From Symbiodinium microadriaticum (Eukaryota; Sar; Dinophyceae; Suessiales; Symbiodiniaceae): DNA of 64,000 bases. The stretch spans positions 280,944 through 344,943 of the forward strand of contig LSRX01000367.1 in NCBI GenBank assembly GCA_001939145.1, written 5' to 3'. How positions within the stretch are numbered: position 1 is the first letter of the stretch; the number at the start of each line of letters is the position of its first letter. Positions 38,431 through 50,289 of the stretch are shown here, one piece after another. Below the pieces are notes generated by a model. It was given only the letters and a program-made list of their open reading frames with translations, was not told where the DNA came from and did no database searches. The position numbers and the translations under genes are program-made.

Positions 38431-39100
38431 GATCCCGGCTCTCTTGAGTTTTTCGAGTCTCCGACCAATTGGCAAGAAATGCGACATTACTACCAACGCA
38501 TTGAAAAGAGAGATCGCGCATCGTATGTTCTGTTAATGGGGGTTGTTTGGGGAGCGGAGAGGCAATTGTCGTGTCAAACAGAAGCCTGCTGGTGTTGCGC
38601 AATTGCCACGCGTGGTCGGCGGGAAACCCTTTGATCCGTGGCCATTTTGGGTCAAGGATCACGCCCGAATTTCGACCCACCCACCCGCTTTCGAGTGTGA
38701 TCCCGGCTCTCTTGAGCTTTCAAGTAGCCGACCGATTAGCAAGAGATGCGACTTTACGACCAACGGATTGAAAAGCGAGATCGCGCATCGTATGTTCTGT
38801 TAATGGGGGTTGTTTGGGGAGCGGATAAATTGTCGTGTCAAACAGAAGCCTGCACATGCTGGTGTTGTTATGACAATTGCCACGCGTGGTCGGCGGGCAA
38901 CCCCTTTGATCCGTGGCCATTTTGGGTCAAGGACACACCTGAACTTCGACCCACCCACCCGCTCCCGAGTTTGATCCCGGCTTTCTTGAGTTTTCGAATC
39001 TCCGACCGATTAGCAAGAGTTGCGACTTCACGACCAACGGAAGAGACCGCGCATCGCTTGTTCTGTTAATGGGGGTAGCTTGGGGAGCTGATAGCAATTC
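38431..39100 (+). repeat. Tandem array of a 268-274 bp unit, about 2.5 copies
   Basis: The anchor GATCCCGGCT recurs at 38,431, 38,699 and 38,973. Each copy also carries TTCTGTTAATGGGGGT. GATCCGTGGCCATTTTGGGT occurs between copies. Copies differ by point changes and small indels. The similar minus-strand frames ending in TEHTMRDL come from the repeat. Confidence 0.9.
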
Positions 39101-41480
39101 TCGGTTGTTGCATTTTGTTGGGCTTGCGACTGCCGGGTATTTGTTTGGGCTTCCGAGATTAAGCCGCTCGATATCGATGTTGCAGTTTTGACAAGCTTCG
39201 GTGCACCAGCACGAACTGAGAAGTTGGTATGGGAGTGTCAGTCGGAGCTTTTTCAGCCTTCGATTCATCGGTACGCACACCTGGCTTTGTCCTGCGGTTC
39301 AGTCTGCGCTGCCACGATGCAGGCCAGAAAAAAACAAGCCGGTGTCCCAACACACGCCTGGGGCTTGGAGACAGCCATGCTTGCTGGCAGTTGTTTGTTT
39401 GTCAGATCTGGTTTCCAATGGAAAACAGGCTGCGCGCTCTGGAACGATACCGAAATTCTTCATTTGGGAAACCAAATGGGTGAGTGCGAGAGAATGATCC
39501 CCGCTGGTTCTGCTTTGCATTGCGGAGGATGTGTTCTGTCGCTGACTGTCTCTGCTGTTGATAGTTCATTCTAGTACTATGCCGCTGTCTCTGTGTGCTT
39601 TTCATGTTCTTGTCTCACGACTCACGACTGTGCGGTGCATTCGTGCATTGCCAGCCTTGCCTTAGCCTTCCGGCCCACTCGTGCACGCTGAGGTACGACT
39701 GGTTCGACCGCCGCAACATGTACATCCAGGGAGACTCCAGGTGGCATTGCCCTTGATTCTTCTTCACCCTGGGCATCCCTGACCCCTCCACCCTGATCTG
39801 CTGCCCAAAACACAAACTCCCAGCGGAACCCGCAATGAAAGCTCGCAATCCAATGCAACAAAAATTTCAAACCAGCAGTCGTGAAACTTTATGCTGATGT
39901 ACATCCCAACGCACATCTTCTATGCTGCAGCCCAAGATTTAGACCTAGGGCGCTCGTGCCAGTTGCGAGATCGTGGAAATGCCGAGCGTGTACATAGACA
40001 GCGAGGAGTTGCACAGGCTGGGTCAAAGCGAATTTGTGGCTTTAATTGGGTTTTTTCATTGTAGGCTGCTCCTGAAGACTTTATAGTATCAGTTGTACCA
40101 TTGTATCATCTCAGGCTAGTCGGATAGCATTCATGAGTTGCAGGGTTCTCTCACCAGGACTTGATAGAACAACCCACTTTGGAAGTTGTGTTTTCGTAAG
40201 CTGCCAGCTACCCGGAGCTCCTGCCCGATGTTTTTTCCAACGCCCGAAATCAGAAAAAAGTACTCAGGTTTTTGGCAGTGGGGGATTCAGAGCTTGGCAG
40301 AAAGGGGAGCATTCCTTTGGTGATGTCAGTTGGCGTCAGTATTGCAGGGTTTTGCTTCCCGGGACAGGAGTCGGGACGATGCCCCTAATCAGCGTTTGAT
40401 TGTTTTCATCCCTTGACTGGACTGCATGAAGACAAGCCAAAATCCCAAGCCACTAGTCCCCAGCATCCAACCCTGAGCTCATAAAAAACGTTTGCTTACC
40501 TCCCTACCCGCAAAGCACGGGGCAGGTGGTGGCATGCTGAGCCTCAGCGTCGGGCCGCGCCAACCCCTATGCCACAGCCCAGCCGGAAAGCTCAGACAAC
40601 TTGGATCGAACAGGAGGTCTCATTGGCTTTTGTGGCTTTAGGAGTTCGGGGGGGTTTGGGTTTTCAGGAGTACGTCAAGGGTGTTGTGGTCCCACGGCTT
40701 GGTATTCATACCTAAACTGCACTCCCGACCCTAAACTTGAAGCACCGTCAACCCAAGAAGCGCTGAAATTGCCCTTGTCTCCAACCTGTGCATTAAGCAC
40801 GTTTGATCGGAAACATCGCTTGAAGCCACAAGCGAAACCACAGCCAAAGCAAATCTGCAACTGCCCTGAACCTGGTGGATCCTTGTTGTCATGAAACTCG
40901 TAAGCTCAGCTGCGGCACCTTCACCTGAACCAAAGAAGCAAATGCAACACAGCCGAAAGTGACAATCTCAAAATTAAAACGCAGGAAGGGGTTGTTTCTC
41001 TACCTCGCTCATCAAATCTCTGCTGTGCATTATGCCCGAAAGATACGGCTAAGCGCCCAGTCGCCCAAGAAACACCTTCCGAAGCCCTGGCCACACAGGT
41101 GTGCAGCAAGTGATGCTTTGAGCCGCCCTGTGCATTCTTGACGATTCACGCATCTAGTGACTCTAGTGTCAGTGCAGGGCCTGCCACATTCGTTCGGGCG
41201 ACTTTCAAGTTGGACTTGTTTCGGGTTAGATGGTTCGGATTCGAACGAGTGTCTTGCTTCAAGATTTTAATCAGATCAATGCGCCTCTGCCTCTGCCTGA
41301 GCCAGAGGGCAGGATGTGTCACCTCGATTCACAGGAGCATTCGCTGCGAAGCTTTGCAGAGGAGAGCAAAAAGTACTCGCTCAAACAAATCATACACCTT
41401 TGAGTACCAGGACTAATAACTAATACTCGAAACGCTACTAGCGACCCTTGTTTTGGGCTCGATCGTCAGGGCATGATGCG
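39101..41480. other. No gene recognised
   Basis: The longest frame (39,188-39,574, 128 codons) has no motif and competes with other open frames. No repeats stand out. Confidence 0.4.
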
Positions 41481-41559
41481 TTGCATTATTGGCAGTAGCA
41501 GTTGTCGTTCACCCTAATTGTACCGCTCGCCATTGCTACTCGATACTCCTTCGACTGCG

Positions 41560-41858
41560 ACTGCGACTACCGACTACTCCTGCTCCGTCTACTCCTACTC
41601 CTACTCCTCTCCTCCCCCTCCTCCTCCTCCTCCTCCTCTCCCTCCTCCTGATCCCTCCTGATGCATCTTCCTCCTACTCGTCGTCGTCCTCCTCCTCCTC
41701 CCACTCCCACTCCTACCAGCCACCACCACCCGCCGCCGCCACCAGCGCCAGCAGCAAAAGCACCGACCACCACAACCACAACCACCACCAGCACCACCAC
41801 CACAACCATCGCCGCCACCGCCAACCACCACCACCACCACCACCACCACCACCACCAC
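41560..41858. repeat. CTC/CAC low-complexity tract flanking the assembly gap
   Basis: Runs of CTC, CCT, CAC and ACC continue up to the first N. The Ser/Pro/His-rich frames are artefacts. Confidence 0.9.
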
Positions 41859-42710
41859 NNNNNNNNNNNNNNNNNNNNNNNNNNNNNNNNNNNNNNNNNN
41901 NNNNNNNNNNNNNNNNNNNNNNNNNNNNNNNNNNNNNNNNNNNNNNNNNNNNNNNNNNNNNNNNNNNNNNNNNNNNNNNNNNNNNNNNNNNNNNNNNNNN
42001 NNNNNNNNNNNNNNNNNNNNNNNNNNNNNNNNNNNNNNNNNNNNNNNNNNNNNNNNNNNNNNNNNNNNNNNNNNNNNNNNNNNNNNNNNNNNNNNNNNNN
42101 NNNNNNNNNNNNNNNNNNNNNNNNNNNNNNNNNNNNNNNNNNNNNNNNNNNNNNNNNNNNNNNNNNNNNNNNNNNNNNNNNNNNNNNNNNNNNNNNNNNN
42201 NNNNNNNNNNNNNNNNNNNNNNNNNNNNNNNNNNNNNNNNNNNNNNNNNNNNNNNNNNNNNNNNNNNNNNNNNNNNNNNNNNNNNNNNNNNNNNNNNNNN
42301 NNNNNNNNNNNNNNNNNNNNNNNNNNNNNNNNNNNNNNNNNNNNNNNNNNNNNNNNNNNNNNNNNNNNNNNNNNNNNNNNNNNNNNNNNNNNNNNNNNNN
42401 NNNNNNNNNNNNNNNNNNNNNNNNNNNNNNNNNNNNNNNNNNNNNNNNNNNNNNNNNNNNNNNNNNNNNNNNNNNNNNNNNNNNNNNNNNNNNNNNNNNN
42501 NNNNNNNNNNNNNNNNNNNNNNNNNNNNNNNNNNNNNNNNNNNNNNNNNNNNNNNNNNNNNNNNNNNNNNNNNNNNNNNNNNNNNNNNNNNNNNNNNNNN
42601 NNNNNNNNNNNNNNNNNNNNNNNNNNNNNNNNNNNNNNNNNNNNNNNNNNNNNNNNNNNNNNNNNNNNNNNNNNNNNNNNNNNNNNNNNNNNNNNNNNNN
42701 NNNNNNNNNN
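41859..42710. other. Assembly gap of 852 Ns
   Basis: Unknown bases bounded on both sides by simple repeats. The gap probably represents collapsed or unresolved repeat, so its true length is unknown. Confidence 0.99.
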
Positions 42711-42815
42711 CGGCTACGGCTACGGCTACGGCTACGGCTACGGCTACGGCTACGGCTACGGCTACGGCTACGGCTACTGCTACTGCTACTGCTACTGCTA
42801 CTGCTACTGCTACTG
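42711..42815. repeat. (CTACGG)n and (CTACTG)n hexamer array
   Basis: About ten CTACGG units turn into CTGCTA units immediately after the gap. Confidence 0.9.
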
Positions 42816-43216
42816 CTGCTCTTTGTTCTTCTATTGCTCACTGCGGCTTACGAAATACAAAAGCATCCAACCACCACCGCTCCTAGAGCTCCAAGGGCAG
42901 ACAAAAATTGTCATTGCATGGAATCCAAAGAACCGAAATGAGAGTCGACCTTCCCTCCGCGAGCTTCTAGCCATAGTGTGCACCTTTCATGCCTTCGAAG
43001 CCTGCGCAGCCACCCAGAGCAGATCTCCAGCCTTTGAGGCTCTTGGACAGGCCTTCGGCCTCTACCCGATCTCGCAACCACAATCCTGGCCAAACCCTTG
43101 CAGTGCCTTACCCTTCTGCTTTTAGTGACCTGACCCACCCTGAGCAGCTGGACACATCTTGACATCAATGTGTTTTAAGGCTCGCTGAACCCCGCCAGAG
43201 CGATCCGCGCGGGGGT

Positions 43217-43360
43217 ATGAGTGAAACAGCTGCTGCCGACTTGATCGTGACTTGTGAGTGGGAGGATGAGGACTACTTGAGGGCCCGGGGTCATGTGGAC
43301 TACATGCAACTGGCCAGGACTTTGGGTCACCCGTTGGCAGCCGAGATGTGGGGTTTCTAG
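43217..43360 (+). CDS. Small acidic open frame or terminal exon, unassigned
   Basis: An ATG opens 47 codons ending at TAG 43,358-43,360. It includes DLIVTCEWEDEDYLRARG and then YMQLARTLGHPLAAEMWGF. The frame stays open upstream of the ATG, so this may be a last exon. The amino-acid mix looks protein-like, with no family recognised. Confidence 0.3.
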   Translation: MSETAAADLIVTCEWEDEDYLRARGHVDYMQLARTLGHPLAAEMWGF

Positions 43361-46300
43361 TTGGTGGCCCGAGAACGCATCACATGGAAATGGCTTTTGA
43401 CAAGCTGCAAGTTGTTAAGAGTTCTCGGTTTCCCGGGCTTGCCCCGGCTTGAATTCTATCGCCCCCATCTCAAACTCCGTCCTGGGTCTCCAATTCTATC
43501 TCCAAAATCTAGGAGCCCTTCAAAAATAAGATACTCAAGAGACTGTCAAACTGCCGCAGAAGGAGCTTCAGTCTTCACTGCGGGCTTGGACTGTCGCCTG
43601 GCCTGCAGAGGAGCCTGTGCACATACCTGCACATGTACTCTCATGTGTGTAGGTGTATGTGTATATACATATACAGACATATGTATTATATATGCCTATG
43701 TATGTACGCATGCATGCATCTATGCGTTGGTGTTTGTTTGTGTGTGTGTGTGTGTGTTTTTGCTTGCCTTTTGTGCACATACAGGCAGGCATCTTGTTGT
43801 ATATTTCTTGCTTATACGTTCTGCAGTAAACCACAGCGCTCTGTACTAACATGCTCTGTCATGCATCATGGTTGAGGCTCTACGCTGTGAAGGACGCATT
43901 GGCGAAGTTTGAAAGGCAAAGTGTACGGTTTTCACGAGGCCACGAGTCTTCTTGACCCCTTGGCTGGCAATTTCCTACTACCTGCCAAGGCCAGGGTCGA
44001 CACATCCCAGTTCGTCTTGATACGAACTCCATGACGTGGACCCTTCCGAATGTTCAATCAAACTCGCTACAATACTTCAATCGTTCGCGATGTTCAAAAC
44101 CCCGACGGCGATGAACCCTCGTTGCTCCAGCCTCTCCTCACTTCCTGCGCGCACCTTAATTACACGCCAAGTAAATCCAATTCAGGATCTCGGGTCGCTC
44201 CTGGATCGGCCTTTTTGCGTGCAGCAGAGGCCCTTGACAATTTGAGTGAAGTCTGTTTTTGTGCTGGGGGCCCTGGGGGCCTCCAACAACTTGAAGCTCT
44301 GATGTTGAAGGAAACAGGAAACGGTCTTCAACTCCAGATTTCCAGACGCTCATTAATGAGCCTACAGAACCCACAAGTCGGTCAAACAAGAAGTCGACCT
44401 CATACGGGGTGCAGAGACTGAGTCTGAGAAAGGAGGTCGTATTCAGGTAGGATAGGTTTTCAGATGAATTTACTTGACTACAAGCGGCTTCGGATCGACA
44501 TGTTTGTCAACTTTCAACTCAGTTCCGCAAGCAGTACCTTGCCAGCGATCGTTGTTGGCATGGGCCGAAGCTCAGGGCACCTGGGGGTGTTTCAATTTTT
44601 GGCCGTACGGACTTCGTGTCTTTTTCGGCTTGTTGCGTGCTACCGTGCTCGGTGCCTATGTGCGCCGTTTGAGCTGGTTCCCTGCAAATGTCTCCAAACT
44701 AGCGACTACTGTGAGACTTCTGGATGTGGGGTTTTCGGTGCAGTCACACACACACACACCCGATTGCACGCACGCACGCACGCACGCTCCCCGATACAAA
44801 ATTCCCTCTAAACTTCACTTCGCCCTGATCTCTCTCAGCTTTGAAGCCGAAGCCATCACCGTAATTCGTCAGCCAAATCCCATCAACGCACCCCCAAACA
44901 GCCTTGGCCCTTGAGGCTTCTCGGCCGACTTCGCGCAGCCGCCAGACTGGAAGGTTGGTGTCTGATTCCTCGGTTCCTAGAGCTGAGCCCTCAAACTGTG
45001 GGGTTTCTTTGGGGGCTCAAGTTCCTGGCTTCCGGGTCAAACTTCAGCCGATGTAGGAGCTCAAGGGGATTGGCAGACGTGGACTTCCTCCGAGCACTGC
45101 AGCTTTCGCATGTGTGTTTCTGTCAGAGACTGGCCAATTGACACCTGTCCGCCTCGTAGCTTTTGTCACTCAGATATCTAGCCAGCCCAAAGCACCTTAA
45201 ACCCTAGGTGAAAGTGTCCTGCCTCGTCCTTGTTCGACTTGTGTTTTGGAACAGCCCCCTTCCGGAGGAAGAGCCGTTGCTTTTGCAGAGGCCCTTGCCT
45301 TGGTTATCACTGGATGTTCTGATTCAGCGGCAGGGCTTGGATTGTAGTCACAGGTTTCCGATTGGGGGCGAAAGCCTGTGATTTAGCATGAGGCACATAG
45401 TTGCCACACGTGGAGCGCCGGGTTTGATCTACCCCTCGCGATGTGGCGGCATTGAATTGTAGGGAACTGGAGCCGTTCGTGGCTCAGAGATCTTGGATCT
45501 AGATCACTTATGTTGGGCCCTCACGTCAGCAAATCTGGGAGTGGTTCCGGGGAGGTGGCAGCAAACCGCGGGCTGTGAACATCTTAAGATTCCTTATTAA
45601 CATAACAGGGTGCCTGGTCTACTGCAAGTTTAGTATAATCCTGATTTTGATGGGATCATGAACTGGAATGCTATTGTTTCACAGCTACCAGTTGTGATCC
45701 ACGGCAGTGCAAGTTGAAACACAACTTTGACAACTTGTGTAGCGAACGCCTAGTTCCACGCAGAGCTCAACACAAATAACACGGAGCATGCGGATACTTT
45801 CCGAGATAAATGTTGGACTTTCTGGCATCATTCTGCAGTCAAAGCTGACATTCGAGAATCACACCTGTGAAGCCTTACAGTCCAAACCCTGCATCAGCAA
45901 GCCCCACCACCCCAAAGCCCATAACCTTCTCCGAAGCAGCAGGTTGCAGTGTTGCGAAGCTTGGAGGCTTTGCAGAATGAAGGGTTCAGAAGTTCAGGCT
46001 TCGAGGCTGAAGAAGCGAACTTATGGGCTTCGCTCCGAGGTCGTTGTGTTCAACATGTTACAACCTCTGCTCAAGCTCCAAAACTTAGAAGTTGGCTCTC
46101 GGGGTTCGCCTTCTGCTGTTTTGGAGACCCCGATCGGGCAGTGGATTTTGAGACACTTGGGAAGCGCCTAGCCGCAACATCATCTTATTTGTCGCATGCT
46201 GAAGTTCCCAAAGGCTGGAATGATTTGTCGAACGTGTGAAGAAAAGGTTTAATAGGTCCATCGGACCAAAGCAACCTGGTTTCTGAGATGCAGTGGCAAC

Positions 46301-46542
46301 AAATCCCACGAGAGCTTTGCAAAGCGTTGAGGTGGCTTGTGCTGGTGGCAAGCCGTAATCGAGGTAAGCTTGTCCGAACGAACCAGTGCACCCGGGAACA
46401 ACATGCTTGAAGGCAATAAATGATTGCATGTGCCTTCCACTCCGTACAGCAGTTCTGAATTGTTCTTCATATACTCCGGACACCTAGGACCTGCGCCTGT
46501 GATATGCTAAGACTACGAACACTCCACACGGCCTTCCGGCAG
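43361..46542. other. No gene recognised; two microsatellites
   Basis: GTAT/GT repeats lie at about 43,650-43,765 and CA/GCAC repeats at about 44,745-44,788. Frames of up to 162 codons run through repeats or lack motifs. Confidence 0.4.
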
Positions 46543-46633
46543 GGTACTGCAGCCACGGTCCCGGAAGAGTCTTCGGCACCGCCGGAAGCTTTGCTTCCTG
46601 AACGTCGCAGCTGCCGCATCTGCTTGGAGCAAG
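46543..46633 (+). CDS. Exon with RING-CH-like CRICLE motif
   Basis: Between a CCGGCAG-G acceptor and a GC donor (46,634-46,635) the frame reads PPEALLPERRSCRICLEQG. Cys-Arg-Ile-Cys-x-Glu is the opening zinc-binding pair of RING-CH (MARCH-type E3 ubiquitin ligase) domains. The downstream PCxCxG, H and CxxW parts would be on later exons and were not found before the satellite array. The gene assignment is therefore tentative. Confidence 0.35.
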
Positions 46634-46969
46634 GCAGATTGGTGGTTTGAGGCTGTGCGGATTGAAAGGTTGGCTAGCATTTCGTTGGACCCAGGCCGGG
46701 ATGTAGGATGGACTATGTACTTTCCTGGTAGAGATTCGAGTCCTGGCTTGTGGAGTTGTTTGTGTAATGTGTCTCTGCGAAGTTGATTGGACAAAGCATG
46801 CTTGGTGTCGTGATCACCTCGTTGCTCGGGTCAGCCCCAGACCATTGGACGATCAGTGACGCTCACGTTCAAGTCAAGCTTTGTGGAACAGCTACTTGAC
46901 TTCTTTTGTTCCGGATGCCACCTATTATAAGCGGTTTCTTCTGAGAAGCCTTTTTGTCGTTCAATCGTT

Positions 46970-47220
46970 CATGGGCCCGGTTTTTTTTCGTAACGTTGGC
47001 TCTTGTCTGGGGCCCTTGGTAGGGTTGGCCTAGGCCCCTGATCTTCTGGTCCTTTGGTCCCCTGGTTCCTGCCCACAGTAGCTTCATACAAAACAAGAGC
47101 AAATGCTGTATTGTAGTATTTGCAACTTGGTAGGGTTGGCCGAGGCCCCTGGTCCACCTGGTCTTAGTCCACCGGTCCTGGTCCGCTTCTGGTCCCCTGG
47201 TTTTTGCGGTTCCCCAACCC
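46970..47220. repeat. Short direct repeat pair (TGGTAGGGTTGGCC type)
   Basis: TGGTAGGGTTGGCC(T/G)AGGCCCCTG occurs near 47,020 and 47,130, followed by several GGTCC(C/A)CTGGT words. Confidence 0.6.
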
Positions 47221-47442
47221 CTTTCGGTCTCTTTAGCGTTGCTGCGGATCGCCGAGGCCCGTAAAAAGGTTGGGGGCGGGTTTGGCAAATGAGATATATG
47301 ATGAATACTATTCGCCAAATGAGGGGGCATGCTTAAAACATCTGATGAGGGGCGTGTTTAAGATATGTCTTGGACCTCAGTCGCCAAATGAGGGGGCGTG
47401 TTTAGGATACATGAAAAACTTGAATCGCCCAATGGGGGAGGC

Positions 47443-47474
<32 letters not shown>

Positions 47475-47744
47475 GTGGTTAAGATATAAGATGAACCGGG
47501 ATCGAAACATGAGCGGGCGTGTTTAAGATTTCTTATGATGAGCCGGAATCGCACGTGAAAGGGCGGTTGAAGAAGTATGATGAACCGGAATCGCCAAATG
47601 AGGGGCGGCATGTTTAAGATGTATGATGAGTTGGAATCGACAATGATGTGGCATGCTTAAGACATATGTGCAACAACAGCAGCAGGAACAATAACACAAT
47701 CTATATGGAGTGTCTGTGATTTACACGCGTGTTTGTGTGTGCGC

Positions 47745-47835
47745 GGAATCGAGTGTGTGTGTGTGTGTGTGAGTGAGTGAGTGAGTGAGTGAGTGAGTGA
47801 GTGAGTGAGTGCGTGCGCGCGCGTGTGTGTGCACG
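47745..47835. repeat. (TG)n and (TGAG)n microsatellite
   Basis: TG dinucleotides pass into about ten TGAG units and then GC-containing TG repeats. Confidence 0.9.
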
Positions 47836-47870
47836 GAATGCAAAGTCAGGTCCGCCCTCTCTCGTTTCTA

Positions 47871-48338
47871 CAGTGGAAGCCGGAGAGTTGGAGATGCACG
47901 CCCTGGTTTCCTGCACCGGGTTGTCCTCATGTAAAGGTTCCGACTCTCCAAATTTCCGGGTTCCAACTCTAATCCCACCAGGACTTGGAGTGGAAGCTTT
48001 AAGCCATGGTCTTAAAGTTTGTCCCGTATTCTCGAAGTCGCCAGTACTTGGGCGAAAATACTTTCACCGTGGACTTGGAACCGCCCGTGCTTGGCGGAGT
48101 AATTCCACCGGTTTTCCGAATCCTCCTGAATACCGTTTGTACGTACTGATGCGGGGTGCCTTGCCCTCCGTCCTCACGGTGGAACCTTGCCCTGCCACCC
48201 CCCAAAGCCGGACTGGAGGTTGCTCTGCAGTCTTTGGCAGGAGCCCACCAGCATGCAGCCCCAACAGTAGAGTTGGAACTTGGGCCCCAAAGACTGAAAC
48301 TTTCCTGGAACTGCGTTCCAACTCTCCAGCGTCCACCA
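47871..48338. mobile_element. Tc1/mariner-like MITE, 468 bp
   Basis: The left end begins CAGTGGAAGCCGGAGAGTT. The right end is its imperfect inverse (TCCAACTCTCCAGCGTCCACCA), 18 of 22 bases pairing. A second nested inverted pair lies inside (TTCCAACTCTA at 47,961-47,971 and TAGAGTTGGAA at 48,268-48,278). The duplicated block at 49,243-49,672 lacks these 468 bases and preserves the empty site TTTCTAAGTTTTCG, consistent with insertion at TA with one duplicated TA since changed to AA. CAGT ends and TA targets are typical of Tc1/mariner elements. There is no transposase, so it is non-autonomous. Confidence 0.75.
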
Positions 48339-48738
48339 AAAGTTTTCGCACGAACCATGCTATGCTGGTTCACACATGAGAAGAGCTCCCCAGGCATGCA
48401 TCAAGACACCATCGACAATCCTTCACGGATAACAAGCTCCTTGTCAGCGTTGTCAGGCCCCCACCCAGCTTGTTTAAGCCGTGCAAATTGGTTTCAAGAC
48501 GACATCCTGCCAGCAGAGACAGCACGCCTTCGGATCCTTTCAGAACCCCTGATACAGGCATTGTGGTTGCAAATGGGGAGGGGGGGCTCCGCTATCTTTT
48601 TTAGCCCTGCCGCGGGTCTGTGAAAAGTAGGGGCGGGTTTAGCAGTGTCGCGAAAGTCAAGAATCGGAATTGGCAAATGAGGGCGCGCGTTCAAGGTGTG
48701 ATGAGGGGCCGTGTTTAAGATATATGATGAAACGGTCT
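48339..48738 (+). repeat. Duplicated block, copy 1
   Basis: Matches 49,273-49,672 with few changes: AAGTTTTCGCACGAACCATG, ATGCATCAAGACACCATCGA, then TAGCCCTGCCGCGGGTCTGT and GTCGCGAAAGTCAAGAATCG. The homology continues upstream of the MITE (about 47,841-47,870). Confidence 0.9.
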
Positions 48739-49242
48739 GGGGGGCGTGTTTAAGATATATGATGAGCCGGAATCGCCACATGAGGAGCATGATGAACCGG
48801 AATCGTCACATGACAGGGCGTGTTCAAGATATATGATGGACCTAGATCGCCAAATGAGGGGGCGTGCTGAAGACGGCGTGTTTCAGATACGTGATGAACT
48901 TCAGTCGCCACATGAGGGGCGTGTTCAGGATATATAAAGAACCTGAATCGCCCAATAGGGGGAGGGGGTGTGTTTAAGATAAATGATGAACCGGAATCGC
49001 CACATGAGCGGGCGTGTTTAAGATGCATTATGATGAGCCGGAATCGCCTGATGAAAGGGCGTGGTTAAGAAGTATGATAAACAGGAATCGCCAAATGAGG
49101 GGCGGCATGTTTAAGATGTATGATGAGCTGGAATCGACAAATTATCTGGCGTGTTTAAGATATATGCTCAACAACAACAGCAACAACAACACAATCTATC
49201 TGGAGTGTCTGCTAAGTACATGTGTGTGTGTGTGCCAGTAAT

Positions 49243-49672
49243 GCAAAGTCAGGTCAGCCGTCTCTCGTTTCTAAGTTTTCGCACGAACCATGCTGAATCA
49301 CGCATGAGAAGAGCTCCCCAGGCATGCATCAAGACACCATCGACAATCCTTCACGGATAGCAAGCTCCCTGTCAGCTTTGTCAGGCCCCCACCCAGCTTG
49401 TTTAAGCCGTGCAAATTAGTTTCAAGACGACATCCTGCCAGCAGAGACAGCACGCCTCTGGATCCGCTCAGAACCCTTGATACAGGCATTGTGGTTGTAA
49501 ATGGGGGGGGGGGGGCTCCGCCATCTTTTTTAGCCCTGCCGCGGGTCTGTGAAAAGTAGGGGCGGGTTTAGCAGTGTCGCGAAAGTCAAGAATCGGAGTT
49601 GGCAAATGAGGGGGCGTGTTCAAGATGTGTGATGAGGGGCCGTGTTTAAGATATATGATGAAACGGTCTCCC
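49243..49672 (+). repeat. Duplicated block, copy 2 (MITE-free)
   Basis: Second copy of the block, contiguous through the position where copy 1 carries the MITE. It dates the duplication before the insertion, or at least shows the pre-insertion sequence. Confidence 0.9.
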
Positions 49673-50104
49673 AGTGGGGGGGGTTTAAGATATATGATGA
49701 GCCGGAATCGCCACATGAAGGGGCATTTGGATCGCCAAATGAGGGGGGCGTGCTTAAGAAATATGATGAACCGGTCTCGGCACCTGAGGGGCGTGTTTAA
49801 GAGATATGATGAGCCGGAATGGCCACATGAAGGGGCATTTGGATCGCCAAAGGGGGGGGGGGCGTGCTTAAGAAATATGATGAACCGGTCTCGCTACATG
49901 AAGGGCGTGTTTAAGATACATTATGATGAACCGGAATCGCCAAAGGGCAATTTGTAACATATATGATGGACTTGAATCGCTGCATGGAAGCGTTTGTTTC
50001 AGATGTATGATGAACCGCAATCGAGAACTGATTTCGCATGTTTAAGAAATATGACGAACTGGAATCGCCCCTGCAAGTTGTAATCATTGTAAACCTGCAA
50101 CAGA

Positions 50105-50245
50105 GGTGTGTGTGTGTGTGTGTTTGTTTGTGTTTGTGTTTGTTTGTCTCCCTGTGGGCGTGTGTGCATGGTGTGTTTCTGTAAGTGTATCTGTTTGGTG
50201 TTTGTGAGTGTGTGTGTGTGTGTGTGTGTGTTTGTTTGTTTGCCA
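50105..50245. repeat. (TG)n/(TTTG)n microsatellite
   Basis: Two TG-rich runs separated by GTTTG units. Confidence 0.9.
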
Positions 50246-50289
50246 CCAGCCTCAATTCTTCCTGCGAGAATGACGGGATTTCCCCACTC

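Larger units (their letters stand above)
47278..50060 (+). repeat. Degenerate satellite array, unit about 45 bp
   Basis: A unit of the form GTTTAAGATATATGATGA plus CCGGAATCGCCACATGAGGGGC is repeated, with point changes and indels, across most of this stretch. It is interrupted by TG/TA microsatellites, a duplicated block and a MITE. When in frame it reads roughly FKIYDEPESPHEG, but stops and shifts show it is not a stable coding repeat. Confidence 0.85.

Noticed and set aside
39188-39574. 128-codon frame
   Set aside because: No family, no splice context, and two other frames overlap it.
41489-42941. Open frames of 424-465 codons on both strands
   Set aside because: Most of each is the N gap; the rest is simple repeat.
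47278-50060. CRISPR-like array
   Set aside because: Units are contiguous and degenerate, without uniform repeats separated by unique spacers, and the context is eukaryotic.
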